In this document: positions 18,427 through 27,317 of the stretch, piece after piece
Numbering within the stretch: the first letter of the stretch is position 1
Layout of the letters: each line of letters opens with the position of its first letter
Source: Hymenobacter sp. BT559
GTDB lineage: Bacteria; Bacteroidota; Bacteroidia; Cytophagales; Hymenobacteraceae
Direction of reading: 5' to 3'
NCBI RefSeq assembly: GCF_017571525.1
Contig: NZ_JAGETY010000001.1
Coordinates: forward strand, 248,001-312,000
Length of the DNA stretch: 64,000 nt
Position numbers and translations under genes: made by a program
Notes under the pieces: generated by a model
Seen by the model: only the letters and a program-made list of their open reading frames with translations
The model's database searches: none
What the model was told of the DNA's origin: nothing

Positions 18427-18996
18427 ATGTCAACTGCTTACATTGGTGAGATTCGCTCCGTGGCTTTCGCCCGTATTCCATCGGGCTGGGCACCGTGCAA
18501 CGGCCAGTCCCTGCAAATCAGCGAATACGAAACCCTTTTTTCGCTTATAGGCACCGCTTATGGGGGCGACGGCTATTCCACGTTCAACGTCCCCGACCTG
18601 CGCGGCCGGCTGATGGTAGGCTCCCAGGGCGGCGCGGGTGGCGGCGGCCTGAGCACCTACCAGCTGGGCCAGCAAGCGGGCGCCGAAACCGTGGGGCTGA
18701 CCTCTCCCCAGATGCCCCAGCACCAGCACTCGTTTTCAGGTATGCTGGGTGCCAACTCTAACGGCCCGTCGGGCCCCGACCCCACGAACCAGTATCCAGG
18801 CCCGGGGCAGTCCCCAAGCGGGGGCAGCAAGCCAATTCCGTACGCGCCGGGCAGCGACGGCAGCACCCTCAACGCCGGGGCGCTGGCTTTTACGCCAAGA
18901 GCCGCGGGCGACAGCCAGGCCCACAACAACCTGCAGCCCGTGCAGGCCCTGTATTTCATTATTGCCACGTCTGGCCTCTATCCGCCCCGGCCCTAG
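18427..18996 (+). CDS. Phage tail collar domain protein, copy 2
   Basis: A 189-residue paralogue of the preceding gene: YIGEIRSVAFARIPSGWAPC, NGQSLQISEYETLFSLIGTAYGGDG, FNVPDLRGRLMVG, the His turn SPQMPQHQHSF, and the C-terminal NLQPVQALYFIIATSGLYPP. The middle carries a Gly/Ser/Pro insert. Spacing of about 42 bp from copy 1 suggests a shared transcript. The family is common in Bacteroidota and cyanobacteria outside phages and its role is not settled. Confidence 0.92.
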   Translation: MSTAYIGEIRSVAFARIPSGWAPCNGQSLQISEYETLFSLIGTAYGGDGYSTFNVPDLRGRLMVGSQGGAGGGGLSTYQLGQQAGAETVGLTSPQMPQHQHSFSGMLGANSNGPSGPDPTNQYPGPGQSPSGGSKPIPYAPGSDGSTLNAGALAFTPRAAGDSQAHNNLQPVQALYFIIATSGLYPPRP

Positions 18997-19040
18997 GGCA
19001 GCTTCTTTCCCCTTCTTTCCCTTGTTTCTGACCTTAACTT

Positions 19041-19574
19041 ATGGATGAGCCCTACCTCGGCGAAATTCGTCTCGTCAGCTTCGACTTCGCCCCCAAGAAC
19101 TATGCTTTCTGCAACGGCCAGCTCCTATCCGTTTCGCAAAACCAAGCCCTGTTTTCGCTACTGGGCGTCACCTTCGGCGGCAATGGCGTCACCACCTTTG
19201 CCCTGCCCGACCTGCGCAGCCGTGTACCGGTAGGCGCGGGCGTGCTACCCTCGGGCAGCAGCTACCAGCAAGGCGACCAGGGCGGCGCCGAATCGGTGAC
19301 GCTTACGCAGGGGCAGCTCCCGACCCACTCCCACGCCTTCGCGGCCACTTTGAAAACCGCCGACTCGGCCGACGAACAGGCACCGGGGGGGCAATATCCT
19401 GCTAAGGATGGCAACGCGCAGTTTGCCAGCGGCCCGGCCAATACGACTATGGGCGCTCCCATTAAGGGGACCAGCGACGTGGCCGGCGCCAGCCAGCCCC
19501 ACGAAAATCGTCCCCCCGTACTCGCCATGAACTACGTCATCGCCCTGGTTGGCAACTGGCCGCCCCGCACGTAA
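19041..19574 (+). CDS. Phage tail collar domain protein, copy 3
   Basis: A 177-residue third paralogue, the closest to the family consensus: YLGEIRLVSFDFAPKNYAFC, NGQLLSVSQNQALFSLLGVT, FALPDLRSRVPVG, the His turn GQLPTHSHAFAA and the terminal PPVLAMNYVIALVGNWPPR. It is followed by a 120-bp gap and the formyltransferase-like gene. No capsid, baseplate or lysis gene is nearby, so the triplet is a stand-alone cluster and not prophage. Confidence 0.93.
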   Translation: MDEPYLGEIRLVSFDFAPKNYAFCNGQLLSVSQNQALFSLLGVTFGGNGVTTFALPDLRSRVPVGAGVLPSGSSYQQGDQGGAESVTLTQGQLPTHSHAFAATLKTADSADEQAPGGQYPAKDGNAQFASGPANTTMGAPIKGTSDVAGASQPHENRPPVLAMNYVIALVGNWPPRT

Positions 19575-19694
19575 GAGCGAGGACCACCCGCCGAGCTACC
19601 GCCTGCAGATTCCTTGAATTGAGGCTCGACACCTGGGCCGGTAGCGCCAGTAATTAGTGGTACTCCTAATCTTTTCCCTGTCAGTCTTCCGCTT

Positions 19695-20651
19695 ATGCGC
19701 GTCGCCATAATCATTAGCAGCCTGCTGGGTTGGCCCCTGTTGCAAGACTTGCTCAGCCAGGGCGTGGTGGCCGGCATTGCTGTGCCCGCCAGCGGCCGCG
19801 AGGAGGCCGCGCAACTGCGCGAACAGCTAACCCAGGCCGGGCAGGCGCCGCTGTTGCTAGCACGGGCTGGCCTAGGCGCGGCACTGGCCGGGTGGGTGGC
19901 GACCGTGCAGCCCACGGTGGTGCTAGTGCTCACTTTTCCGTGGCGCATTCCGGCGGGGGTGCTAGCGCTGCCGCCGCAGGGCTTCATCAATTTTCATTTT
20001 GCGGCGCTGCCCGGCTACCGGGGCCCAGAGCCCACGTTCTGGCAAATCCGCAACGGCGAGCCAGCTGGGGCCGTGACGGCCCACCGCATGGCCGCCGACT
20101 TCGACACTGGGCCGGTACTCGTGGCCACATCAGTACCTATTGGCCCGCACGATACCCACGGCCTGCACCGCAGCCACCTGGCCCTGGCCGCCGTGGGCAC
20201 CGGCCGCCAGCTGCTGGCGGCCTTGGCCGCAGGCGCCCCCGGCCAGCCTCAAGACGAAGCCGCTGCCCGCTACTGGCCCCGCCCCGCCCTGCCCGACCTG
20301 TGCCTCGACTGGCAGGAGCCGGCCGAAACCCTGGCCCGCCTGGTACGCGCCGCCAACCCCTGGAACCGTGGGGCCCTAGCCACCCTACGCGGCCAGCCGC
20401 TGCGGGTGCTGGGGGCCACGGCACGGCCCGAAACCGTAGCGGCCGCGCCCGGCACCGTGGTGCTGGCCGCCCCCGGCCAGGCGCTGCTGGTAGCCTGCGG
20501 CGCGGGCCAGGTGCTGCAGCTGGATGTGGTGGCGCTCGACGAGGGCTATTTCACGGGTGGCCAACTGGCGGGGCTAGGGGTGCCGGTAGGCGAGGTGCTG
20601 GGCACGCTGCTTCAGCCAACGCCCATCCGAGAAGCATTAATTCATAGTTAA
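19695..20651 (+). CDS. Formyltransferase-family protein (Fmt-like)
   Basis: A 318-residue protein with the N10-formyl-tetrahydrofolate formyltransferase fold. The catalytic Asn-x-His is in FINFHFAALPGYRGPEPTFW near residue 98, and the Asp in MAADFDTGPVLVA near 137; the C-terminal part (from about 210) resembles the Fmt C domain. It differs from housekeeping methionyl-tRNA formyltransferase in a short, divergent N-terminal half. Its placement between tail-collar proteins and a secreted giant is odd for Fmt. It may formylate a sugar or an amino group on a small molecule or protein; substrate unknown. Confidence 0.8.
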   Translation: MRVAIIISSLLGWPLLQDLLSQGVVAGIAVPASGREEAAQLREQLTQAGQAPLLLARAGLGAALAGWVATVQPTVVLVLTFPWRIPAGVLALPPQGFINFHFAALPGYRGPEPTFWQIRNGEPAGAVTAHRMAADFDTGPVLVATSVPIGPHDTHGLHRSHLALAAVGTGRQLLAALAAGAPGQPQDEAAARYWPRPALPDLCLDWQEPAETLARLVRAANPWNRGALATLRGQPLRVLGATARPETVAAAPGTVVLAAPGQALLVACGAGQVLQLDVVALDEGYFTGGQLAGLGVPVGEVLGTLLQPTPIREALIHS

Positions 20652-20726
20652 ACAATTGTTAGTAAGGCCATTATGAGTAACGTAGTTTCTCACTTCTGAT
20701 TCAACCTGACTTTCTTCCTTCTCGCT

Positions 20727-23700
20727 ATGAAACAAAAACTACTTCTGACGCTGCTGCTGCTGACTACCTGGGCAGCGCGGGCACAAACACTGCTCCAACA
20801 GCAGTCGTTCGAGGGTACCGGTACTGACGCGGCGCCGGCCAATGCCTACACCGCGTCGACGGTGGCCAGCGCCAGCAGCACGAACATCTATTTTTATAAT
20901 GCGACCCTGCCAGTGCCCGGCTTTAACACAGCAGCAGGTCAAACGTCAACCGTGACGAACATCAACGGCATCGCGCCGAACACGACCGGCACGCACTTCT
21001 GGGCGTCGGAAAACGTGCGGCGCGCCGCCGATGGGACCATCCTGGGCAACCCGCCGGCCGACCTCACCCTGGCGTCCATCAACGTAGCCGGCAAAAGCAG
21101 CCTGTCGGTGACGGTGGCCCTAGCCGATGCGGCGGGGTTGCCTCTCAACAACGGGATTCGCTGGGAAACGAATGATTTTGTGCGCGTGCAGTACCGCTTT
21201 AACGGCACCGGCGGCTGGACCACCATCGGGCAGTTTGTGGGCGATGGCAGTGCCGGCGGGGGGCCTCCGCCCTCGGGAGGATTGCGCCAGGATTATTACC
21301 CGTGCGATGGCGTGGCCAATGCGGGCGCGCCCGTGCTGAATCAAACCCTGACCGATTACAACTTTCCCATTCCGGGCTCGGGCAACACGCTGGAAGTGCG
21401 GGTCGAAATCGACCAGGATGGTGCCAGCGAAGAATTTGGGTTTGATAACATTCGGGTGTACGGGGCGAGTGCGGTCGGCAGCCCGCCATCGCTGAGTACC
21501 CTGGAAACGACGGCGGTGGCTTTTGCGGAAGGTGGCAGTCCCGTGGCCCTCACCAACAGCCTGACGGTGAGCGACCCGGACAACACCGGGCTAGCCAGTG
21601 GCAAGGTGAGCATTTCGGCCAACTACAACTCGTCGGAAGACCGGCTGTCCTTCGTGGCCGACGCAACCACCGGCAACATCACAGCCAGCTTCGATACCGG
21701 CACGGGGGTGCTGACCTTGACTTCGGCGGGCGCCACGGCCACCCTAGCGCAGTGGCAAAATGCCTTCCGCAAGGTGTATTACCAGGACATTGATGCCATT
21801 AATGCTACGGCCGGGACGCGCACAGTTTCGTTTTCCGTTACTGACCCCAACAACAACATCAGCGGGGCCCTGCAGCGCAGCATCACGGTGACTGCGGCGC
21901 TCGATGCCGCTTCGAATGTGCCTTACACAGAGCCTTTTGAAACCGACGGCGAAGGCACCCGCTATTCCAGCAACCACTATTTCTCGCAGGATGCGGCGCA
22001 ATTTCAGCGTACCAATGCCAACCCCACGACGACGGGGCCCGCGGGCACGACCTTCAGCAACATCGTCGGCTCGTATTACTGGGTGGGCGTGAACACGGCC
22101 CCGGCCAGCCTGAACCCGACTGGCAAGAACAACGGCACCCTGACTACGAAGCAGGTGAATGCGACGAACTATACCAACCTGCACTTTCAGCTTCGTATTG
22201 GGGCTTCGTCGTCCATCAACAACGGCACCCAGGCCAACTGGAAAACCAGCGACTATTTTCAACTCTTCTACCGCCTGAATGGCAGCAGCACCTGGACGGC
22301 GTTCGGGCTGTTTCGCGGCACCGGCACCGGCACGAGTGGCGGCGTCATTCGCCAAGACTCGAACCCCAACGGCACGGGCGCGCCAACGGGCACCCAGCTG
22401 ACGCCGGCGCTGCAAAACTTCGACTTTGCCCTGCCGGCTTCGCTGAATGGGCAAACCGTGGATTTTCAGCTGGTGCTCGTCAACAGCGATGGGGTTAACT
22501 ATCTGGCCTTTGACCAGCTACAAGTAACGGGCACGCCAGCCGCTACCGTCAACTCCCTTGTACGGGCTAGCGCAAGCCCCACTAATGCCGCTACGGTCAA
22601 CTACACGGTGACCTTTGGGGCGCCAGTAACGGGCCTAACGGCTTCTAACTTCTCGCTGACTACTACCGGCATAACCGGGGCTACGGTGGGCACGCCGGTG
22701 AGCACAGGCTCGGGCAGCACCTGGACGGTGCCCGTGAACACGGGCACGGGCAGCGGCACGCTGACGCTGAACCTGGCTAACGACACCAACCTATCGGTTG
22801 ATATTACGACCACGCTGCCATTTGCGGGCGAAACCTACAACATCGACAAGACGACCCCGACGACGACCATCACCAGCTCGACGCCGGGGGTGAGCAACGG
22901 CGCCACCACCAGCACCACACCCATTGCATTCACGATTACGTTCTCGGAAAGCGTGCTGAACTTCGTACAGGGCGACGTACAGGTGGCGGGCGGCAACCTC
23001 TCGGGCTTCTCGGTCGCGAGCGGCACGACGTACACCTTCAACGTGACGCCCAACGGCAACGGCAGCGTGGTGACGGTGAACGTAGCGGCCGGCGTGGCCA
23101 ATGACGCGGCCGGCAACGCCAACACGGCGGCTTCGCAGTACAGCGTTACCTATGTGGCTCCCAGCACCACCGTTACGTCCATTACGACAACGACGAGCAG
23201 TCCCACCAACGCCAGCAGCATTCCCTACACGGTGACGTTCGCGGCCAGCGTGACGGGCCTGACGACCGCCAACTTTTCGCTGTTGCCTACCGTGACGGGT
23301 GCTAGCATTAGCAGCGTGAGCGGCTCGGGCACTACTTACACGGTGGTGGTGAACACGGGCACCGGCAACGGGTCGCTCCAACTGAACCTGGCCAACTCCA
23401 CGAGCCTCAGCCCCAGCGTGAGCAATGTGCCCTACAATGGGCCGAGCATTACCATCGACAAGACGGCCCCGACGGTGACGGCGTTCACTAGCTCGAACGG
23501 AGCGACGGGCAGCACGACCACGACTACGCCTTTGCCGTTCTCGGTGACGTTCTCGGAAAGCGTGACGGGCTTTAGCAGCGCCGGCATCACGGTAACCAAC
23601 GGCACGGTAACCAGCGGCCCCACGGGCAGCGGCGCCGGGCCCTATACCTTCAGCGTGACGCCCACCACGGCCGGCACAGCTACTACCGTCACGATTGTCG

Positions 23701-26690
23701 CCAAGGCGGCCCAGGATGCGGCCAGCAATGGCAACACGGCTTCCAGCCCCTACTCACTTACCTACCTGCCGCCTACTGTCGTGGTTTCGGCTGTAACTGG
23801 TATCACGCCCTCGCCCACGGCCACGGCGCAGGTTAGCTACACCGTGATGTTCTCCGCCGCCGTATCTGGGCTGACGACCGGCAACTTTGACCTGACCACC
23901 ACGGGCCTCAGCGGCGCGGGTGTGGCCAGCGTCTCGGGTTCGGGCACGACCTACACAGTAGTCGTGAATACGGGCGCGGGCAACGGCACCCTGCGCCTAA
24001 ACTTGAATAACAGCACCAGTGTGACGCCTACGGTAACAGGGCTGCCTTATACCAGCGGCACCCTGTATACCCTCATCAAGAGCTTTACGGCCGCGCCCAC
24101 CCTGCGCATTCAAGCAGCGGGCAGCGCCAGCAAAGGCTCCGATGTGACGGCCTTCGTGGACGCGGTGCAGGTGCAGCAGAGCGGGGGCACGGCCTTCGCC
24201 AACGGCCTGCAGAACGGCGGCTTCGAGTTCAACAACGTGAGTTTGAATAGCTTCAAGAAGACCGCCGACGGCGTCGTCGCCTCGCCCTGGACCTTCACCA
24301 GCCTAGCCGGGGTGTCGCGCAACGGCCCTAGTGGCTTTGGCTCGACGACTACCGAGGGCGACGCGGTGGGCCTGGTGCAAAGCACCGGTGGCAACAACGG
24401 CAGCATTGCGCAGACCCTAGCCGTGCCCACGGGGACCTACCAGGTGAACTTGCAGGCCGCCCAGCGGACTAACTTTGGCACCAGCGACCAGGTGGTAAAC
24501 GTGTTCGTCAGCGACGTGTTTGTGGGCAGCATCCAGCCCCCCGGCAGCGGCTCCTACCAGTCCTTTACCTCGGCCACGTTCAACGTGACGGCCCCGTCGC
24601 TGACGGCGACGGTGAGCGGACCGGCCAGCCCGACCAGCAGTTCGTCCCTTCCGTTCTCGGTGAGCTTCTCGCAGAGCGTGGGCACCAGCTTCACGGCTTC
24701 GGACGTAACGGTCACGGGCGGCACGCTGACCAGCGGCAGCTTCGGCGGCAACGCGAACAACGACTCCTTCACGTTCACCGTGACGCCCAACGGCCCCGGC
24801 CCCGTGGCGGTGAGCGTGGCCGCCAATGTGGCCTTCGACGCTAACAACACGGGCAACACGGCCAGCAACACGGTGAGCGTGCAGTTCGTGGCGCCCACCA
24901 TTGTGGTGGCCCCAACCTCGGCGGGCTCCCCAACCGTACTGCCCAGCTGCACGCCGGGCACAGCCTACAGTCAGACGTTCTCCGCCTCAGGTGGCTCAGG
25001 CCCCTACGCCTACGCCATTACGGCGGGGGCGCTACCGGCGGGCCTGACGCTCTCCTCCGGCGGCGTGCTCTCGGGTACGCCCACGGCCAGCGGCACGTTC
25101 ACCTTCACGGTGACGGCCACCGATGCCTCGGTCGCCCCCGGCCCCTTCAGCGGCGCGCGCAGCTATTCCCTGACTATCGGCTACCCCGACTTGGTAATCA
25201 GCACCAGCGGCCAAACCGTGCCGGGTGGCACCTACCACAGCATCACGGTCCAGCCCGGGGGCGACGGCACGCTCGCGGGCGACGTCACCGTCACGAGCAA
25301 TGTGACGGTGCAAAGCGGCGGCGTGCTCAACGACGGCTGCGCGCTTATCAGCGGGCCCGGCAGCTTCACGCTGGCGGCGGGCGGCACGCTGCGTATCTGC
25401 TCGCCGCAGGGCCTTAGCAGCACCGGCGCCACAGGCACGGTCCAGGTGACGGGCATGCGCAGCTTCAGTCCCGATGCGCTCTATACGTACACTGGGAAGG
25501 TGGCCCAGGTCACCGGCCCGGGCCTGCCGCCCATCGTGCGCGTGCTCACGCTCACCAATGCGGCGGGCCTGACGTTGACCACGGCCCTGACGACCACCAC
25601 GGCGGCCACCTTCACCCAGGGCGTGCTGACGACCGGAGCCGCGACGCTGACGCTGGGCAATGACGCCACCCTCAGCGAGGATGCCGACGGCTACGTCACG
25701 GGCACGGTGCTGGCCACCCGCACCCTGAATGCGGCGGGCAGCGCCGAAGCCTTCGGCGGGCTCGGCCTCGTGCTCACGCCCAGCGGCCCGACCCTGCCGG
25801 GGAGCACTTTGGTGCGGCGCGTCACGGGCACGGCCCTGCGCGGGATGGGCACGAGCACGAGCATCACGCGCTATTTCGACATTCAGCCCACTATCAACAC
25901 GGGCCTGAACGTGGCGCTGGTGCTCACGGCCCGCGACGACGAGCGCAACGGTATTGCCCCGGCCAACCTGCGCTTATTCAAGAGCGATAACAACGGCACG
26001 AGCTGGCGGCTGCAGTCGGCTACGTATGGCACCGCGACGACCAATGGCCTCACGACTTACTCGGCCAGCCTGAGCGGCATCAGCGATTTCTCGCTCTGGA
26101 CCCTGGGAGATGCCGCGGCGCCCCTGCCCGTCACGCTCACCAGCTTCCAAGCGCTGCTGCAGGACGAAAACCGGGCCCTGCTACGGTGGGCGACGGCCTC
26201 GGAACTCCATAGTGCCTATTTCGCCGTAGAACGTAGCCTGGATGGGCGCAGCTTCGTCGAAGTGGGGCGGGTAGCGGCGGCCGGCACCAGCCTGCTGGCC
26301 CACGCGTATGAGCTGCGCGACCCGCTGCCGCTGCCGGGCCTGACGTACTACCGCCTGCGGCAAGTAGACACCGATAAGTCGGCCACGTACAGCCCGGTGG
26401 TGATGCTTTCGCCACACACGCAGCCCGCGGTGGCGATAAGTGTTTACCCCAATCCGCGGCGTGGTACGGCCGCGACAAGCGTCAGTTTGCAAGGCTTGAC
26501 CAACCAACGGCTCACCGTGCAGGTGACGGATATGCTTGGGCGCACCGTGAGCACCCAAGAGTTCACGCCCACTACTTCCTACGCTACCATAGACTTACTA
26601 TTACCTGCCGACCTGGCTACGGGCGTGTATGGCGTAAGCGTGCGCTCGGGAAGTCAAACGTGGACTACGCGACTAACTGTGGCTCCCTAA
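20727..26690 (+). CDS. Giant T9SS-exported repeat protein (1987 aa)
   Basis: A secreted, probably surface-attached protein. A signal peptide occupies residues 1-19 (LLLTTWAARA). Two jelly-roll/DUF-like modules and a cadherin-like stretch fill about 20-600. From about 612 an Ig-like composite repeat of roughly 202 residues recurs (starts near 612, 814 and 1016), each with SPTxAxxVxYTVTF, VVNTGxGxGxLxLNL and a DKTxPT linker, followed by SESV/AAGxANDAAGN halves. A lectin-like insert, another half repeat near 1290 and a putative-Ig (He_PIG) module near 1400 (GALPAGLTLSSGGVLSGTP) come next. The end is a T9SS type A sorting domain with VYPNPRRG near 1904. A perfect terminator follows. It is probably an adhesin or matrix protein. 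Confidence 0.9.
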   Translation: MKQKLLLTLLLLTTWAARAQTLLQQQSFEGTGTDAAPANAYTASTVASASSTNIYFYNATLPVPGFNTAAGQTSTVTNINGIAPNTTGTHFWASENVRRAADGTILGNPPADLTLASINVAGKSSLSVTVALADAAGLPLNNGIRWETNDFVRVQYRFNGTGGWTTIGQFVGDGSAGGGPPPSGGLRQDYYPCDGVANAGAPVLNQTLTDYNFPIPGSGNTLEVRVEIDQDGASEEFGFDNIRVYGASAVGSPPSLSTLETTAVAFAEGGSPVALTNSLTVSDPDNTGLASGKVSISANYNSSEDRLSFVADATTGNITASFDTGTGVLTLTSAGATATLAQWQNAFRKVYYQDIDAINATAGTRTVSFSVTDPNNNISGALQRSITVTAALDAASNVPYTEPFETDGEGTRYSSNHYFSQDAAQFQRTNANPTTTGPAGTTFSNIVGSYYWVGVNTAPASLNPTGKNNGTLTTKQVNATNYTNLHFQLRIGASSSINNGTQANWKTSDYFQLFYRLNGSSTWTAFGLFRGTGTGTSGGVIRQDSNPNGTGAPTGTQLTPALQNFDFALPASLNGQTVDFQLVLVNSDGVNYLAFDQLQVTGTPAATVNSLVRASASPTNAATVNYTVTFGAPVTGLTASNFSLTTTGITGATVGTPVSTGSGSTWTVPVNTGTGSGTLTLNLANDTNLSVDITTTLPFAGETYNIDKTTPTTTITSSTPGVSNGATTSTTPIAFTITFSESVLNFVQGDVQVAGGNLSGFSVASGTTYTFNVTPNGNGSVVTVNVAAGVANDAAGNANTAASQYSVTYVAPSTTVTSITTTTSSPTNASSIPYTVTFAASVTGLTTANFSLLPTVTGASISSVSGSGTTYTVVVNTGTGNGSLQLNLANSTSLSPSVSNVPYNGPSITIDKTAPTVTAFTSSNGATGSTTTTTPLPFSVTFSESVTGFSSAGITVTNGTVTSGPTGSGAGPYTFSVTPTTAGTATTVTIVAKAAQDAASNGNTASSPYSLTYLPPTVVVSAVTGITPSPTATAQVSYTVMFSAAVSGLTTGNFDLTTTGLSGAGVASVSGSGTTYTVVVNTGAGNGTLRLNLNNSTSVTPTVTGLPYTSGTLYTLIKSFTAAPTLRIQAAGSASKGSDVTAFVDAVQVQQSGGTAFANGLQNGGFEFNNVSLNSFKKTADGVVASPWTFTSLAGVSRNGPSGFGSTTTEGDAVGLVQSTGGNNGSIAQTLAVPTGTYQVNLQAAQRTNFGTSDQVVNVFVSDVFVGSIQPPGSGSYQSFTSATFNVTAPSLTATVSGPASPTSSSSLPFSVSFSQSVGTSFTASDVTVTGGTLTSGSFGGNANNDSFTFTVTPNGPGPVAVSVAANVAFDANNTGNTASNTVSVQFVAPTIVVAPTSAGSPTVLPSCTPGTAYSQTFSASGGSGPYAYAITAGALPAGLTLSSGGVLSGTPTASGTFTFTVTATDASVAPGPFSGARSYSLTIGYPDLVISTSGQTVPGGTYHSITVQPGGDGTLAGDVTVTSNVTVQSGGVLNDGCALISGPGSFTLAAGGTLRICSPQGLSSTGATGTVQVTGMRSFSPDALYTYTGKVAQVTGPGLPPIVRVLTLTNAAGLTLTTALTTTTAATFTQGVLTTGAATLTLGNDATLSEDADGYVTGTVLATRTLNAAGSAEAFGGLGLVLTPSGPTLPGSTLVRRVTGTALRGMGTSTSITRYFDIQPTINTGLNVALVLTARDDERNGIAPANLRLFKSDNNGTSWRLQSATYGTATTNGLTTYSASLSGISDFSLWTLGDAAAPLPVTLTSFQALLQDENRALLRWATASELHSAYFAVERSLDGRSFVEVGRVAAAGTSLLAHAYELRDPLPLPGLTYYRLRQVDTDKSATYSPVVMLSPHTQPAVAISVYPNPRRGTAATSVSLQGLTNQRLTVQVTDMLGRTVSTQEFTPTTSYATIDLLLPADLATGVYGVSVRSGSQTWTTRLTVAP

Positions 26691-26710
26691 TACCACTTGG
26701 TGTTTTTGCT

Positions 26711-26742
26711 AAGGCCCTGACTGAGTAGTCAGGGCCTTTTTT
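26711..26742 (+). terminator. Rho-independent terminator after the giant protein gene
   Basis: A perfect 12-bp stem AAGGCCCTGACT / AGTCAGGGCCTT around a GAGT tetraloop, ending in a T-run. Confidence 0.9.
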
Positions 26743-26837
26743 ACAGCGACTGAGAGAGGTTTAGCAGGAACTCTACCCCTCAAATTCCGCCACGCGGACT
26801 ACGCCGCCGCTAGCCCCACTCTTGCGTACTACCTACT

Positions 26838-26875
26838 AAAAAGCCCACCCCGCCGCAAGCGGGGTGGGCTTTTTG
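26838..26875. terminator. Bidirectional terminator between the giant gene and arfB
   Basis: A perfect 16-bp stem (26838-26853 with 26859-26874) and 5-nt loop; A-run on one side and T-run on the other, so it can end the minus-strand arfB transcript and also stop readthrough from the left. Confidence 0.88.
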
Positions 26876-26894
26876 CTTACCGTTAGCTTGGGCG

Positions 26895-27299
26895 CTACTC
26901 AAGGCGGCGCCGGTTGGCTTTTTTGTCACTCTGGATTTTCTTGCTTTCGAGGCGCTTGCGCACAGCGCCGGCACTGGGCCGGGTGGCGCGGCGGGGCCTG
27001 GGGCGGCGCAGGCTTTTCTGCAGCAGCTCGTGAAAGCGGGCCAATGCAATTTCCTTGTTGCGGAGCTGGCTGCGGTCGTCCTGAGCCACTACCAGCAGGT
27101 AGCCTTCGGTGGTGAGCTGGCCGGCCAGCTTTTCCAGGATGAGCTGCTTTTGCTCATCCGTCAGCACCTGCGAGGCTTGCAAGTGCCAGCGCAGCTCTAC
27201 GCGGCTCTCTACCTTATTCACGTTCTGCCCGCCCGGCCCGCTGGCCCGGCTGGTTTGGAAGGTGATTTCGGGCAGGAAGGCAGCGGCGGGCGGCAGCAT
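26895..27299 (-). CDS. arfB: Ribosome-rescue peptidyl-tRNA hydrolase ArfB
   Basis: ArfB (YaeJ/ICT1 type) enters stalled ribosomes lacking a stop codon and hydrolyses peptidyl-tRNA. The 134-residue protein has the GGQ catalytic motif in SRASGPGGQNVNKVESRVEL (Gly-Gly-Gln at about 23-25) and the basic C-terminal tail (RKRLESKKIQSDKKANRR) that binds the empty mRNA channel. Length matches the short ArfB family, not full release factors. It starts 19 bp after the FabH-like stop on the same strand. Confidence 0.93.
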   Translation of the reverse strand: MLPPAAAFLPEITFQTSRASGPGGQNVNKVESRVELRWHLQASQVLTDEQKQLILEKLAGQLTTEGYLLVVAQDDRSQLRNKEIALARFHELLQKSLRRPRPRRATRPSAGAVRKRLESKKIQSDKKANRRRLE

Positions 27300-27317
27300 C
27301 GGCAGGTGCAGGGGCGC

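Noticed and set aside
17848..19574. Prophage called from the three tail-collar genes
   Set aside because: No integrase, head, baseplate or lysis gene is near, and this family is often chromosomal in Bacteroidota.
19730..20647. 305-codon frame overlapping the formyltransferase-like gene
   Set aside because: Arg/Ala/Pro-rich product without motifs, whereas the other frame has the catalytic Asn-x-His and Asp.
22560..24070. Possible CRISPR-like array
   Set aside because: The repeats are about 600 bp long, in frame, and encode Ig-like domains; there are no short spacers.
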